Part shown: piece after piece, positions 55,525-64,000 of the stretch
How the letters are laid out: every line of letters starts with the position of its first letter
Numbering within the stretch: position 1 is the stretch's first letter
Assembly (NCBI GenBank): GCA_022843945.1
Contig: JALHMR010000004.1
Location: 62,001-126,000, forward strand
DNA from: Rhodospirillaceae bacterium
GTDB lineage: Bacteria > Pseudomonadota > Alphaproteobacteria > CACIAM-22H2
Reading direction: 5' to 3'
Length of the DNA stretch: 64,000 nucleotides
Position numbers and translations under genes: made by a program
The notes under the pieces: generated by a model
Database searches by the model: none
What the model saw: only the letters and a program-made list of their open reading frames with translations
Told to the model about the DNA's origin: nothing

Positions 55525-56340
55525 ATGACACCCCAGCCTCCGATCGACACGTCGTATATCGCCGGCAGCACCCGGCTCTTTGCCATCGTCGGTCATCCGA
55601 TCGATCAGGTGCGATCACCGGAGATGGTCACCGCCGAATTCAAGCGGCGCCAGAAGGACGCGATCCTCCTGCCGCTGCACGTCCTGCCCGAGGACTTCGA
55701 TTCCGTTCTGCCGGCGGTCATGAAGGTCCACAACCTCGACGGCCTGGTCTTCACCGTGCCCTACAAGGTGCGGGCCTGCGCCCTGGCCGACGAGCTTGGT
55801 GCCCAGGCACGCCTGGTGGGGGCCACCAATGCGATGGCCCGCCGCCCTGACGGGCGCTGGGTTGCTGACATGTTCGACGGGCTGGGCTGCGTCGAGGCGT
55901 TCCGGCGGCAAGGTTTCTCTTTCGCGGGACGACGGGCGATGCTGATTGGCGCCGGCGGCGCCGGTTCGGCCATCGGTGTCGCTATCGCCCACGAGCATCC
56001 GGCGGCGATCCGTCTTCACGATATCGACGACGGCCGGGCCCGGGTTCTTGCCGACAAGATCCGGCAGGTCGACAAGTCGATTGCCGTGGATATCGGCCCG
56101 CCGGCCTGGGACGGCATGGATGCGCTGATCAACGCGTCGCCCGTCGGCATGCTGGATGACCGCCGCGTGCCGGTGGCGGCCTCTTCCCTGCCGCCCGGGC
56201 TTATGGTGCTGGACGCGATCACCAAGCCCGAGAAGACCGGCTTGCTGGCATTGGCCGAGGCCAGCGGCTGCCCTACGCTGCGCGGCCGTGACATGATGAA
56301 CGGCCAGATCTCGCGTATCGTCGATTTCTTCGCCTACTGA
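55525..56340 (+). CDS. Shikimate dehydrogenase-like protein
   Basis: A 271-residue AroE-family protein. The fold marks are GHPIDQVRSPEMVTAEF, VFTVPYK with catalytic K81, GATNAMARRPDGRW (N102), MFDGLG with D118, and the nucleotide-binding IGAGGAGSAIGVA (141-153). The substrate Ser pair of true AroE (HSxSP) is reduced to VRSP, so the first Ser is missing, which is common in quinate- or YdiB-like and in catabolic AroE variants. AGGA eight bases before the ATG at 55525 supports this start. Its place in a phenylacetate locus points to a catabolic rather than aromatic-biosynthetic role (inference). Confidence 0.85.
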   Translation: MTPQPPIDTSYIAGSTRLFAIVGHPIDQVRSPEMVTAEFKRRQKDAILLPLHVLPEDFDSVLPAVMKVHNLDGLVFTVPYKVRACALADELGAQARLVGATNAMARRPDGRWVADMFDGLGCVEAFRRQGFSFAGRRAMLIGAGGAGSAIGVAIAHEHPAAIRLHDIDDGRARVLADKIRQVDKSIAVDIGPPAWDGMDALINASPVGMLDDRRVPVAASSLPPGLMVLDAITKPEKTGLLALAEASGCPTLRGRDMMNGQISRIVDFFAY

Positions 56341-56388
56341 GTTGGTCTAAAACCGCAGAAACGCCCTCGGCGCCGCTGGAGTATCCTC

Positions 56389-58059
56389 ATGCCGCACCCC
56401 CTGTTCGACAAGCATCGCGCCACCCTCGACGGCGCGCTGCAGGCCATAGCCACACGCGGCTACTGGTCGCCGTATCCGGAGATCGCCAGCGGCAAGATCT
56501 ACGGCGAGACGGCCAACGCCGACGCCAAGGCGGCGTTCGAGGCGTCTCTCAACAAGCCGTTCGACCTCGACCAGCCCGGCACCACGGGCCGCGTCGGCAA
56601 GGAGACCTCGCCCTACGGCTTCGCGCTGGGCATCACCTATCCCAAGCCCGACATCGGCAAGCTGATCGCGGCCTCGAAAGCCGCCATGCCGGCCTGGCGC
56701 AAGGCGGGCGTGGATGCCCGCGCCGGTGTCTGCCTCGAGATCCTGGCGCGTATCAACAAGCAGTCCTTCGCTATCGCCTACGCGGCGATGCATACGACCG
56801 GGCAGGGCTTCATGATGGCCTTCCAGGCGGCGGGGCCGCACGCCCAGGATCGCGGCCTGGAGGCCGTCGCCTTCGCCTATTCGGAAATGAGCCGTACGCC
56901 GAAAACGGCGCGCTGGGAGAAGCCCGCGGGCCGCGGCGATCCCATCAAGCTCGATAAGACCTACACCATCGTGCCGCGCGGCATCGGCCTGGTGATCGGC
57001 GTCTCGACCTTCCCCACCTGGAACGGCTACCCGGCGATGTTCGCCGATCTCGCCACCGGCAACCCGGTGATCGTCAAGCCGCACCCGGCGGCCATCCTGC
57101 CGCTGGCCCTCACCGTGAAGATCGCGCGCGAGACGCTGAAGGAGGCGGGCTTCGACCCCAACCTCGTGCTGCTCGCCGCCGACGATCCGGAGGCACCGAT
57201 CGCCAAGGAGCTGGCGACGCGGCCGGAAGTGGCGCTGATCGACTACACCGGCGGGCCGGGTTTCGCCGACTGGCTGGCCAGGAACGCCACCCAGGCGACG
57301 CTCTTCGCCGAGAAGGCCGGGGTCAACACGGTGGTCATCGATTCGACGTCCGATGGCAAGGGCATGCTGCAGAACCTGGCCTTCTCGCTGTCGCTCTACT
57401 CGGGCCAGATGTGCACGACGCCCAAGACCCTGTTCGTGCCCAAGGACGGTATCGAGACCGAAGCCGGCCATCAGTCGTTCGACGACGTGGCGCGCGGCCT
57501 CGCCATCGCCATCGACAAGCTGCTCGGCGATCCGGCGCGCGCCGTGGAGATCCTCGGCTGTATCCAGAACCCGGCGACCCTGGCGCGGGTTGACGGAGCG
57601 GCGCGCGAAGGCCAGGTGGTGCGCGCCTCGGCCGCGCTCGAGCACCCGAGCTTTGCCGGGGCGCGTGTGCAGACGCCGCTGCTGGTGAAGGTCGATGTGG
57701 CGCGCGACAAGGTCTATACCGAGGAGACCTTCGGTCCCGTGGCCTACATCGTGCCCACGGCGAGCACCGCCGACTCGTTGAGTCGCGCCATGGGGACGGC
57801 AAAGGCCAAGGGGGCGATCACCGCGGCGCTCTATTCCACCGACGCTGCCGTGATCGACCAGGCGGTGGACGCGGCGGCCGATGCCGGCGTGTCGCTGTCC
57901 GTCAACCTGACCGGGGGGATCTACGTCAACCAGTCGGCGGCCTTCAGCGACTACCACGCGACCGGCTGCAATCCCGCGGCGAACGCCTCGCTGACCGACG
58001 CGGCCTTCGTGGCGCCGCGCTTCCACGTCGCGCAGTCGCGCGTGCCGGTGGCGGCCTGA
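56389..58059 (+). CDS. paaN: Phenylacetic acid degradation protein PaaN (aldehyde dehydrogenase family)
   Basis: A 556-residue aldehyde-dehydrogenase-superfamily protein. The N-terminal portion (LQAIATRGYWSPYPEIASGK, GFALGITYPKPDI) is specific to PaaN, followed by the ALDH core: VIGVSTFPTWNGYPAMFADL, NPVIVKPHPAAILPLAL, IDYTGGPGFADW, and SGQMCTTPKTLFVP with the catalytic C342. PaaN is thought to take part in oxidising the ring-opened intermediate aldehyde, or to replace the ALDH part of PaaZ. It is 48 bases downstream of the AroE-like gene. Confidence 0.92.
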   Translation: MPHPLFDKHRATLDGALQAIATRGYWSPYPEIASGKIYGETANADAKAAFEASLNKPFDLDQPGTTGRVGKETSPYGFALGITYPKPDIGKLIAASKAAMPAWRKAGVDARAGVCLEILARINKQSFAIAYAAMHTTGQGFMMAFQAAGPHAQDRGLEAVAFAYSEMSRTPKTARWEKPAGRGDPIKLDKTYTIVPRGIGLVIGVSTFPTWNGYPAMFADLATGNPVIVKPHPAAILPLALTVKIARETLKEAGFDPNLVLLAADDPEAPIAKELATRPEVALIDYTGGPGFADWLARNATQATLFAEKAGVNTVVIDSTSDGKGMLQNLAFSLSLYSGQMCTTPKTLFVPKDGIETEAGHQSFDDVARGLAIAIDKLLGDPARAVEILGCIQNPATLARVDGAAREGQVVRASAALEHPSFAGARVQTPLLVKVDVARDKVYTEETFGPVAYIVPTASTADSLSRAMGTAKAKGAITAALYSTDAAVIDQAVDAAADAGVSLSVNLTGGIYVNQSAAFSDYHATGCNPAANASLTDAAFVAPRFHVAQSRVPVAA

Positions 58060-58062
58060 GCC

Positions 58063-58668
58063 ATGGCCTTCTACGCCATCGACGGCATCGTGCCGGTTGT
58101 CGATCCAACGAGCTTCGTGCATCCCACGGCCAGCGTCATCGGTGACGTGATCATCGGCCCGGGCTGCTATGTCGGCCCGGGAGCCAGCCTGCGCGGCGAT
58201 TTCGGCCGCCTGGTCATGGCCGGCGGCGGCAACCTGCAGGATGGCTGCATCGTCCATGGCTTCCCCGATACCGACACCCTGCTCGATATCGACGCCCACA
58301 TAGGGCACGGCGCGGTGGTGCACGGCGCCACGATCAAGCGCAACGCGCTGGTCGGCATGAATGCGGTGATCATGGACGGCGCGGTGATCGGGGAATCGGC
58401 CTTCGTCGCGGCCATGGCCTTCGTGAAGGCCGGTTTCGAGGTTCCCGACCGGCATCTGGTGGCCGGCATCCCGGCAAAGGTCCTGCGCCCGCTGACCGAC
58501 CAGGAGATCGCCTGGAAGGAGGAAGGGACGCGCGAGTACCAGCAGCTGACCCGCCGCTGCCTCGCGTCCTTCAAGGAGGTCGAGCCGCTCCAGGCGGTCG
58601 AGCCGAACCGCCCGCGCGTGTCCGTCGGCACGGCGATACCGCTCTACAAGGTCAAAGGTCCTGGCTGA
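58063..58668 (+). CDS. paaY: Phenylacetic acid degradation protein PaaY (hexapeptide-repeat)
   Basis: A 201-residue left-handed beta-helix protein of the gamma-carbonic-anhydrase/PaaY family. Hexapeptide repeats run from about residue 12 to 130 ([53 protein letters not shown]), with three histidines of the metal site visible in the HGF and IGHG/VVHG segments. PaaY is a thioesterase-like accessory of phenylacetate degradation. It starts three bases after paaN, so they are co-translated. Confidence 0.92.
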   Translation: MAFYAIDGIVPVVDPTSFVHPTASVIGDVIIGPGCYVGPGASLRGDFGRLVMAGGGNLQDGCIVHGFPDTDTLLDIDAHIGHGAVVHGATIKRNALVGMNAVIMDGAVIGESAFVAAMAFVKAGFEVPDRHLVAGIPAKVLRPLTDQEIAWKEEGTREYQQLTRRCLASFKEVEPLQAVEPNRPRVSVGTAIPLYKVKGPG

Positions 58669-58800
58669 CCGGCGCTGCCTACCGTTGCAGGTGCCGTTTA
58701 ATAATCCTTAACCAGTTTTTGAAAGGGTCGGGGTGCAGGGTCACCCGGAGTCGCACGGCTGCGCCGTTGCGCTGCCTCTCCGGTGGTGCCGGAACGCGGA

Positions 58801-60246
58801 ATGTCAGTCTCGCAGCACTCGCCTCAGGCCTTCCCTTCACCGCCGCCGCGCGCGCGTATCGCTGTGCCGATGGTGGTCGCCGGCCTCGTCGGGGCGATCG
58901 TCGTCCTTCTCGTTCTCGCCGTGCTGGGCGACATCATAACGGCTTCGATATCGGCGCCGACGCACAGCCCCTGGACCTGGATGCATCTGGGTGCGGCGTC
59001 GCTGATCCTCGTCCTGGTCGGGGTTCTCGGCATCGTGCTGCGCCGGCAATTCGCCCAGCTGCGGGAGCTGTCCGACGATCTGCGGCGCGAGGAAGAGAAG
59101 TTCCGGCTCTATGCCGAGCTCGGCTCGGACTGGTTCTGGGAGACCGACGCGCAGCACCGTTTCGTGGAGATTACCGGCGCGCATATCGAGAAGGCAGCGC
59201 TGTCGTCCAAGCGCGTTCTCGGCCATACCCGCCTGGATCTCGTGCGCCAGGGCCTGATTGTCGCCGATCTCAACAGCCCGGCCTGGCGCAAGCACGTGGC
59301 CGATCTCGAGCTTCGCCTGCCGTTCCACAACTTTGTCTATTCAGTCGGCGACCCCGGCAACCTGAAGACGCTGTCGGTTAGCGGGCAGCCGGTCTTCGGT
59401 GACGGCGGCGCGTTCCTCGGCTATCGCGGCATCGCCACCGACATCACGGCGGAGAAGCGCACGGAGCGCGAGCTGCGCGACGCCAAGGATGCCGCCGAGG
59501 CGGCAAACAGCACCAAGTCCGAGTTCCTGGCCAGCATGAGCCACGAGCTGCGCACGCCGCTCAATGCCATCCTGGGCTTCTCCGACATGATGATGGCGGA
59601 GATGTTCGGCAAACTCGGCCATCCGAAGTACAGCGAGTATGTCCGCGACATCCACAGCAGCGGCAGTCATCTCCTGGCCCTGATCAACGACGTCCTCGAC
59701 ATGTCGAAGATCGAGGCCGGGCGCTTCGAGCTCGACGAGAGCATCGTCAATCTCGGCAGTGTCATCGATTCCTGCCTGGCCATGATCGAGTGGCGCGCCA
59801 TCAAGAACGAGGTCGATCTGGGCGAGCGCCCGCATCTCGTCCTGCCCAATATCATTGCCGACGAGCGGGCGATCCGGCAGGTGCTGCTCAACCTGGTGAC
59901 CAACGCGGTGAAATTCACGCCGCGCGGCGGCCGGGTCCAGGTCGCGGGCGGCGTCGACGGCAATGGCGATGTCCTGGTGGCGGTCGCCGATACCGGGGTC
60001 GGTATCCCGCCCGAGGCGCTGGAACGGCTGTTCGAGCCCTTTCAGCGGGCTTCGGCGCAGGTGGCGCGGCAGCAGGAAGGAACCGGGCTCGGCCTGGCGA
60101 TCAGCCGCCGCCTGATGGAGATGCATGGCGGCGCGCTCGAGGTCGAGAGCGCCGTCGGCGAGGGCACCGTGGTGCGCATCCGTTTCCCGGCCGGCCGCGT
60201 CGTCGCCATGCCGGGCCAGGAGACCGAGCCGGCGGCGGCCGGCTGA
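58801..60246 (+). CDS. PAS-domain membrane sensor histidine kinase
   Basis: A 481-residue sensor kinase. Two membrane segments (about 27-50 and 61-80, the latter LGAASLILVLVGVLGIVLRR) with almost no periplasmic loop, a coiled connector, a PAS domain (about 95-220: FRLYAELGSDWFWETDAQHR, FGDGGAFLGYRGIATDITAE), HisKA with H248 (FLASMSHELRTPLNAILGFSD) and HATPase (NLVTNAVKFTPRG, VADTGVGIP, GTGLGLAISRRLM). ATG at 58801 chosen as the nearest to the family start; a GTG at 58783 in frame is possible. The upstream gap is AT-richer (TTTAATAATCC) and probably carries the promoter. No response regulator adjacent. Confidence 0.92.
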   Translation: MSVSQHSPQAFPSPPPRARIAVPMVVAGLVGAIVVLLVLAVLGDIITASISAPTHSPWTWMHLGAASLILVLVGVLGIVLRRQFAQLRELSDDLRREEEKFRLYAELGSDWFWETDAQHRFVEITGAHIEKAALSSKRVLGHTRLDLVRQGLIVADLNSPAWRKHVADLELRLPFHNFVYSVGDPGNLKTLSVSGQPVFGDGGAFLGYRGIATDITAEKRTERELRDAKDAAEAANSTKSEFLASMSHELRTPLNAILGFSDMMMAEMFGKLGHPKYSEYVRDIHSSGSHLLALINDVLDMSKIEAGRFELDESIVNLGSVIDSCLAMIEWRAIKNEVDLGERPHLVLPNIIADERAIRQVLLNLVTNAVKFTPRGGRVQVAGGVDGNGDVLVAVADTGVGIPPEALERLFEPFQRASAQVARQQEGTGLGLAISRRLMEMHGGALEVESAVGEGTVVRIRFPAGRVVAMPGQETEPAAAG

Positions 60247-60277
60247 TCCCTATCAGTGTCCGATTGCGCCCGGCCGC

Positions 60278-62137
60278 TTAGCGGCCAACCGCATAGGCCT
60301 GCTGCAGCCGTGGCGTGGCCGCCGCCCGCAGCACCTTGCCGTCCTTCTTCGCCGCGCAGTTGCGGCCCAGCGACCAGGGCTCGGCCATCTGCACGTCGTG
60401 GCCGCGCTTCTTGAGCTCGGTCACCGTCTTCTCCGGGAAGCGGCTCTCCATGATCACTTTGCCGGGCGAGGCCTGGCGCGGATAGAACGAGTTCGGCCAA
60501 TGGTCGGTCTGCAGCATCGGCGCATCGATCGCCGCCTGCAGGTCAAGCTTGTGATCGACATGGCGCAGGAAGAACTGCGCGATCCACTGGTCCTGGTTGT
60601 CGCCGCCGGGCGAGCCGAAGGCCAGCACCGCCTCGCCGTTCTTGTCGAGCGCGAGGCTCGGTGTGAGCGTGGTGCGCGGCCGGCGGCCGGGGACCAGCGC
60701 CGACGGCACGTCCTCCTGCAGCCAGAACATCTGGGCGCGCGTGCCCAGGCAGAAGCCGAGACCGGGGATGACCGGCGAGCTCTGCAGCCAGCCCCCCGAC
60801 GGGGTCGCTGCCACGACGTTGCCATGGCGATCGATGACGTCGAGATGGCAGGTGTCGCCTTCGGCCGGCCCGCGCGCGGCGCGGCTCTTGGCGGCCAGCG
60901 CCGCGGCGCCGCCCGAGCGATCGTAGGATTCGGCCATCTCGCGCTCGACCCGCGTCGGCTCGCCGACGCCGGCCGCCGGACCGCCGACCACGCGGAGCTG
61001 CGGCATCCGCGGGGCGCGGCCATCGGGTGAGCCGGGCCGCAGGTCGCGCGACGCCGTGTCGCCGATCAGCTTGCGGCGCTCGGTGTTGTAGCCATCCGAC
61101 AGCAGGGTCTTGAGCGGCACGTCGACGAAGTTGGGATCGGCGTACCAGGCGTCGCGGTCGGCGTAGGCCAGCTTCTTGGCTTCGACGAGCAGGTGGATGA
61201 AATCCGGTCCGGTCGTGTCCATCGCGGGCACGTCGAAGCCCTTGAGCAGGGCGAGGAGCTGGAGGAGGACAGGGCCTTGGCTCCACGGCCCGGCCTTGCA
61301 CACGGTCAGGCCGTGATACTCGTATGTCGCCGGCGCCTCGTAGCTCGCTTCCCAGCCGGCCAGGTCGGCCCCCTTGAGCACGCCCTTGCGCCGCTGGCCG
61401 GTGGCATCCATGACCGCGGTCGAGGACACATATTTCTCGATCGTCTCGGCGACGAAGCCCTTGTAGTAGGCGGCGCGCGCCGCCTCGATCTGGCGCTCGC
61501 GGTCCGCCCCGGCCGCCGAGGCCTCGCGCAGGATGCGCGTGTAGGTCTGGGCCAGCTCGGGATTGACGAACAGCTCGCCCGGCTTGGGCACGTCACCGTT
61601 CGGCAGATAGAGCGCGGCCGAGGTCTTCCACTCGTCGCGGAACAGCGGCGCCACGCCGCCGATGGTGGCGCAGACGCCGTGGACCAGCGGATAGCCGTCG
61701 CGGGCGTAGCCGATGGCAGGCGCCATCACTTCGGCGAGCGTCATCGTGCCGTGATCGCGCAGCATCAGCATCCAGGCATCGAAGGCACCCGGGATGACCG
61801 CGGCGAGGAATCCCGTACCGGGCACCAGGTCGAGGCCTTCGCCCTTGTAATGCGCGATGGTGGCGCCCGATGGGGCCGGGCCCTGGCCGCAGAGGATCTG
61901 CGCCGCCTTGCCTTTGGCCTGGAAGGCCATGACGGCGTCGCCGCCGAGGCCGTTCATGTGCGGCTCGACAACCTGCAGCGTGAGGCCCGCTGCCACGGCG
62001 GCGTCGAAGGCGTTGCCGCCCTTTTCCAGGACCGCCATGCCGACCTGAGAGGCCAGCCAATGGGTCGATGCGACGACGCCGAACGTGCCGGAAATGACGG
62101 GGCGGGTGGTAAAGGTCGGCGGCAGCGGCGGAGGCAT
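60278..62137 (-). CDS. Gamma-glutamyltransferase family protein
   Basis: A 619-residue Ntn-hydrolase of the gamma-glutamyltranspeptidase family, normally cleaved autocatalytically. The nucleophile Thr is T429 in GDTCHLDVIDRHGNVVAATPSGG, preceded by the large-subunit motifs VASTHWLASQVGMAVLEKGGNAFDAAVAA, MNGLGGDAVMAF and GFLAAVIPGAFDAW, and followed by RTTLTPSLALDKNGEAVLAFGSPGGDNQ. No signal peptide is evident from the ATG at 62137, so it may be cytoplasmic, unlike classical GGT; this subgroup often acts on other gamma-glutamyl or acyl compounds. Stands alone, convergent with the PAS kinase. Confidence 0.9.
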   Translation of the reverse strand: MPPPLPPTFTTRPVISGTFGVVASTHWLASQVGMAVLEKGGNAFDAAVAAGLTLQVVEPHMNGLGGDAVMAFQAKGKAAQILCGQGPAPSGATIAHYKGEGLDLVPGTGFLAAVIPGAFDAWMLMLRDHGTMTLAEVMAPAIGYARDGYPLVHGVCATIGGVAPLFRDEWKTSAALYLPNGDVPKPGELFVNPELAQTYTRILREASAAGADRERQIEAARAAYYKGFVAETIEKYVSSTAVMDATGQRRKGVLKGADLAGWEASYEAPATYEYHGLTVCKAGPWSQGPVLLQLLALLKGFDVPAMDTTGPDFIHLLVEAKKLAYADRDAWYADPNFVDVPLKTLLSDGYNTERRKLIGDTASRDLRPGSPDGRAPRMPQLRVVGGPAAGVGEPTRVEREMAESYDRSGGAAALAAKSRAARGPAEGDTCHLDVIDRHGNVVAATPSGGWLQSSPVIPGLGFCLGTRAQMFWLQEDVPSALVPGRRPRTTLTPSLALDKNGEAVLAFGSPGGDNQDQWIAQFFLRHVDHKLDLQAAIDAPMLQTDHWPNSFYPRQASPGKVIMESRFPEKTVTELKKRGHDVQMAEPWSLGRNCAAKKDGKVLRAAATPRLQQAYAVGR

Positions 62138-62301
62138 GGTGATATTCCGTATAAGGATTGTTCTGGCGACTATAGGCGGTTCCCGGCGGCTGCCGCAATG
62201 TTGGGCAAGCCGGCCCATTAACCGGGTTTGACAGCGCGACGGGGCTCATATTTTGATGTGCCGCCGCGGTGAGGAATGCCGAGGGCACCGGGAGGAGTAC
62301 C

Positions 62302-63281
<980 letters not shown>

Positions 63282-63285
<4 letters not shown>

Positions 63286-64000
63286 CTGCCGCGATCGAGC
63301 GGCACGAGATCGAAAGCGATGCTGACGCGTGGACGGTCCCCGGTGAAGGGGATCGTCCGGTGCCAGATGTAAGAGGGGAAGAGGAGCATCAGCCCTTCTT
63401 CGGGGCGGATGCTGCGCATCTCCGTTGTCGCGGTCGTGCCGAAGAAGGGATCAGGCCGTCCGAATTCGATCCACCCGGCGGGGCCGCCGGCATCGATTTC
63501 AGCCGGAATCCGCACGTAGTAAACGCCACTGATCCAGCCGCTGGGATGGTGGTGCGGATCCTGGTGGCCGGACGAGCCGAGGACGGTTCCCCACACCCGC
63601 AGCCGCCAGCGCGCCGGCGGGCGGCCGACAGTGGCCCCGCGGGAAAACTCCTCGACCGCTGCCCTGATCATGTCGGCGAGGGCCGCAACCGGTCCCGGAT
63701 CGCTGTCGAGCAGCTCGCCGGTCTGCGAGCCCTTGCGCGTCGTCTTGCCCAGGCGTTCCCGGACCAGCGTGCGGTGGCCGGTGACATGATGGAACAGGGC
63801 GTCGTTGAACGCCGCCAGGTCGGGGAACCCGGCCGGTGCCTGGTCGTAGCGCCGCTGCCAGAGCATCGTGTCGAGATCGACGAGGCGCTTGCGCTCCGCC
63901 GGCCGGCCGAGCTCGTCGAGGATCATGGCCTTGAAGGCAAGCCCGCGCGTGTGCGCGGGATCGAGGGCAAGCGCCCGGTCGAGCGCCGGTTCGGCCTCGG
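63282..64000 (-). CDS. TPR-containing putative 2OG-Fe(II) oxygenase (5' partial)
   Basis: At least 239 residues, continuing off the right edge. The visible N-terminal end ([30 protein letters not shown]) is a tetratricopeptide repeat, so the ATG at 63926 is internal. The C-terminal domain resembles the putative 2OG-Fe(II) oxygenase family with N-terminal TPRs: [20 protein letters not shown] then [18 protein letters not shown], and [28 protein letters not shown]. Candidate iron ligands are among the DPHHH residues and the His of WHRTIPF. Substrate unknown. Confidence 0.8.

Noticed and set aside
56347-58455. A 702-codon minus-strand frame over paaN and paaY
   Set aside because: Low-complexity His/Arg/Gly composition and fully antisense to two well-supported genes.

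Overview
The window is a 64 kb stretch of GC-rich (roughly two-thirds G+C by eye), densely coding chromosome. Gene content and style point to an alphaproteobacterium, most likely Rhodospirillales or Hyphomicrobiales (inference). Signs are a Bug-type receptor, a fused TRAP permease, DUF983, DUF2189, DUF2783 and PAS_5 proteins, a HisKA_2-type kinase, pentapeptide-repeat proteins, translationally coupled operons with ATGA overlaps, and several families of dispersed intergenic palindromic repeats. I saw no rRNA, tRNA, CRISPR array, phage module or intact insertion sequence.

Layout. 0-9 kb is a catabolic/uptake region: the 3' part of a TRAP permease, a fumarase/PcaB-superfamily lyase, a Bug solute receptor, a GlcG/HbpS-like protein coupled to a bis-MGD oxidoreductase, and an amidase. 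9-11.6 kb holds a stand-alone receiver protein coupled to a GAF/HisKA_2 kinase, then a DUF983 protein. 11.8-19.7 kb holds two paralogous pentapeptide-repeat proteins (the first followed by an Hpt-like protein), a frameshifted DUF559 gene between inverted repeats, a sorbosone-dehydrogenase-like lipoprotein, a conserved hypothetical, a DUF2189 membrane protein and a TauD-family dioxygenase. 19.9-26.4 kb on the minus strand is a coupled xanthine-dehydrogenase-type operon (xdhA-xdhB-xdhC) whose last cistron is a WecA/MraY-like phosphotransferase, followed by an atypical SDR. 27-29.5 kb is a tandem pair of secreted DUF2927/Sel1 putative metalloproteases.

29.6-36 kb is a DUF1028 gene coupled to a complete Dpp/Opp-type ABC transporter. 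36-40.7 kb is a COQ4-like gene and a queuosine cluster (queG-queA-tgt, a small membrane ORF, queF). 40.8-45.4 kb is a complete Liv-type ABC transporter (K-H-M-G-F). 45.5-50.3 kb holds an FMN reductase-like protein, a small hypothetical, a variant metallo-beta-lactamase-fold protein, and a periplasmic protein beside a sensor kinase. 50.3-58.7 kb is a partial phenylacetate (Paa) locus: DUF2783, an FAD monooxygenase, paaK, a PAS_5 protein, paaI and paaG leftward; an AroE-like gene, paaN and paaY rightward. The ring-epoxidase genes (paaABCDE) are not in the window. 58.8-64 kb has a PAS kinase, a gamma-glutamyltransferase, an aldo/keto reductase and a truncated TPR/2OG-Fe(II) oxygenase.

Taken together this is a heterotroph geared to scavenging peptides, organic acids, purine-like heterocycles and aromatics. 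The least explained features are the repeat families (one flanking a nuclease-like pseudogene), the DUF2927/Sel1 pair, the pentapeptide-repeat/Hpt locus and the minimal COQ4-like protein. Functional calls rest on motif recognition by eye; no database search was run.
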